Positions 5,206 through 5,631 of a stretch of DNA of 5,631 nt are shown piece after piece. The stretch spans positions 1-5,631 of the forward strand of contig JAAVHW010000090.1 of NCBI GenBank assembly GCA_014799525.1. The letters run 5' to 3'. The position numbers and the translations under genes were made by a program. Numbering within the stretch: the stretch's first letter is position 1; every line of letters starts with the position of its first letter. Below the pieces are notes generated by a model. That model saw only the letters and a list, made by a program, of their open reading frames with translations, did not search any database and was not told the origin of the DNA. This DNA comes from Clostridiales bacterium (GTDB lineage: Bacteria > Bacillota > Clostridia > Christensenellales > CAG-917).

Positions 5206-5631
5206 ATGATTACAGAAATTAAAAATGCGAATATTGCAATAGACGAAGCCGCCGCGCTAATAAAGCGCGGCGAGCTTGTTGTATTTCCCACTGAAACGGT
5301 GTACGGGCTTGGCGCAAACGCGTTTGATTGCGATGCAGTGGCAAAAATATTCAAGGCTAAGGGCAGACCGCAGTATAATCCGCATATCGTACACATTGCG
5401 TCAATATATGAAGTAAAGGATATTGCGGTTGACATCCCAAGCGACTTTTATAAGCTTGCGGAAAAGTTTATGCCAGGTCCTCTTACTGTCATACTCAAAA
5501 AAAGCGATAAAATTCCATATGCAGTGACCGCTGGCGGTGAAACTGTCGGTGTGCGTATGCCAAACAATGCGTACGCTCGCGAGCTTATTTCAAAGTCATA
5601 TCCGCTTGCCGCGCCTTCTGCAAACCGCTCA
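5206..5631 (+). CDS. tsaC: L-threonylcarbamoyladenylate synthase TsaC/Sua5 (YrdC domain), 3' end cut by window
   Basis: This enzyme converts L-threonine, bicarbonate and ATP to threonylcarbamoyl-AMP plus pyrophosphate, the first step of tRNA t6A37 synthesis; TsaD with TsaB/TsaE completes the transfer. The 142 visible residues cover most of the YrdC domain. Motifs in order are PTETVYGLG (28-36), KGRPQYNPH (52-60, the K-x-R of the signature), PGPLT (90-94), GVRMPN (115-120) and PSANRS (137-142, the S-x-N half). The residue before PGPLT is Met where many homologues have Trp. The start gives the usual 22-27 residues before the VFPTETVYG strand and lies 8 nt after the lipoprotein stop. No SD is visible before it. 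Whether it is a single-domain TsaC or a two-domain Sua5/YwlC type cannot be seen, because the C-terminus lies beyond the edge; the symbol is chosen on that basis. Confidence 0.94.
   Translation, partial: MITEIKNANIAIDEAAALIKRGELVVFPTETVYGLGANAFDCDAVAKIFKAKGRPQYNPHIVHIASIYEVKDIAVDIPSDFYKLAEKFMPGPLTVILKKSDKIPYAVTAGGETVGVRMPNNAYARELISKSYPLAAPSANRS
5250..5272 (+). other. Strong GC-rich hairpin within the 5' coding region of tsaC
   Basis: CGCCGCGCT (5250-5258) and AGCGCGGCG (5264-5272) are perfect reverse complements, giving a 9-bp stem with an AATAA loop. It begins 44 nt after the A of the tsaC start codon and is followed by GAGCTTGTTGTATTT-like, moderately T-rich sequence rather than a true T-tract. 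It may slow ribosomes or cause pausing or partial termination, or it may be a by-product of the Ala/Arg/Gly codons there. Confidence 0.6.

Overview
The window is a compact run of seven genes, all on the + strand, from what looks like a Firmicutes (Clostridia-type) chromosome of intermediate GC. The assignment rests on gene order: a 7TM-HD cyclic-di-AMP phosphodiesterase (pgpH/yqfF), ybeY, era, a tiny yqzL-type gene and recO form a classic Gram-positive cluster. The SD-led starts and a Gram-positive-style lipoprotein signal agree with this. I cannot name a genus; an uncultured gut or sediment clostridium would be unsurprising.

Layout: 2-958 is the C-terminal part of pgpH, cut by the left edge, with the last membrane helices and the whole HD domain. 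962-1429 is ybeY, 3 nt downstream. 1467-2378 is era. 2379-2484 is the only sizeable gap; it holds three small inverted repeats and no gene I can support. 2485-2595 is a 36-codon yqzL-like gene. 2619-3320 is recO. 3317-5197 encodes a 626-residue lipoprotein of unknown function whose start overlaps the recO stop (ATGA). 5206-5631 is the N-terminal part of a TsaC/Sua5 (YrdC-fold) gene, cut by the right edge. No RNA gene, mobile element, CRISPR array or convincing intrinsic terminator is visible.

How the genes fit together: YbeY and Era both act on the 3' end of 16S rRNA and on 30S assembly. TsaC makes the activated intermediate for the t6A37 tRNA modification. RecO serves recombinational repair, and PgpH degrades c-di-AMP. 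Short gaps and one 4-nt overlap suggest a single transcript, although no promoter could be supported. dgkA and cdd, which lie between ybeY and era in Bacillus, are absent.

I see no clear new multi-gene system. The best candidate for something undescribed is the large, tyrosine- and aspartate-rich lipoprotein translationally coupled to recO, which carries a degenerate WG-repeat-like segment near its C-terminus. Second is a perfect 9-bp GC-rich hairpin 45 nt inside the SD-less tsaC gene.
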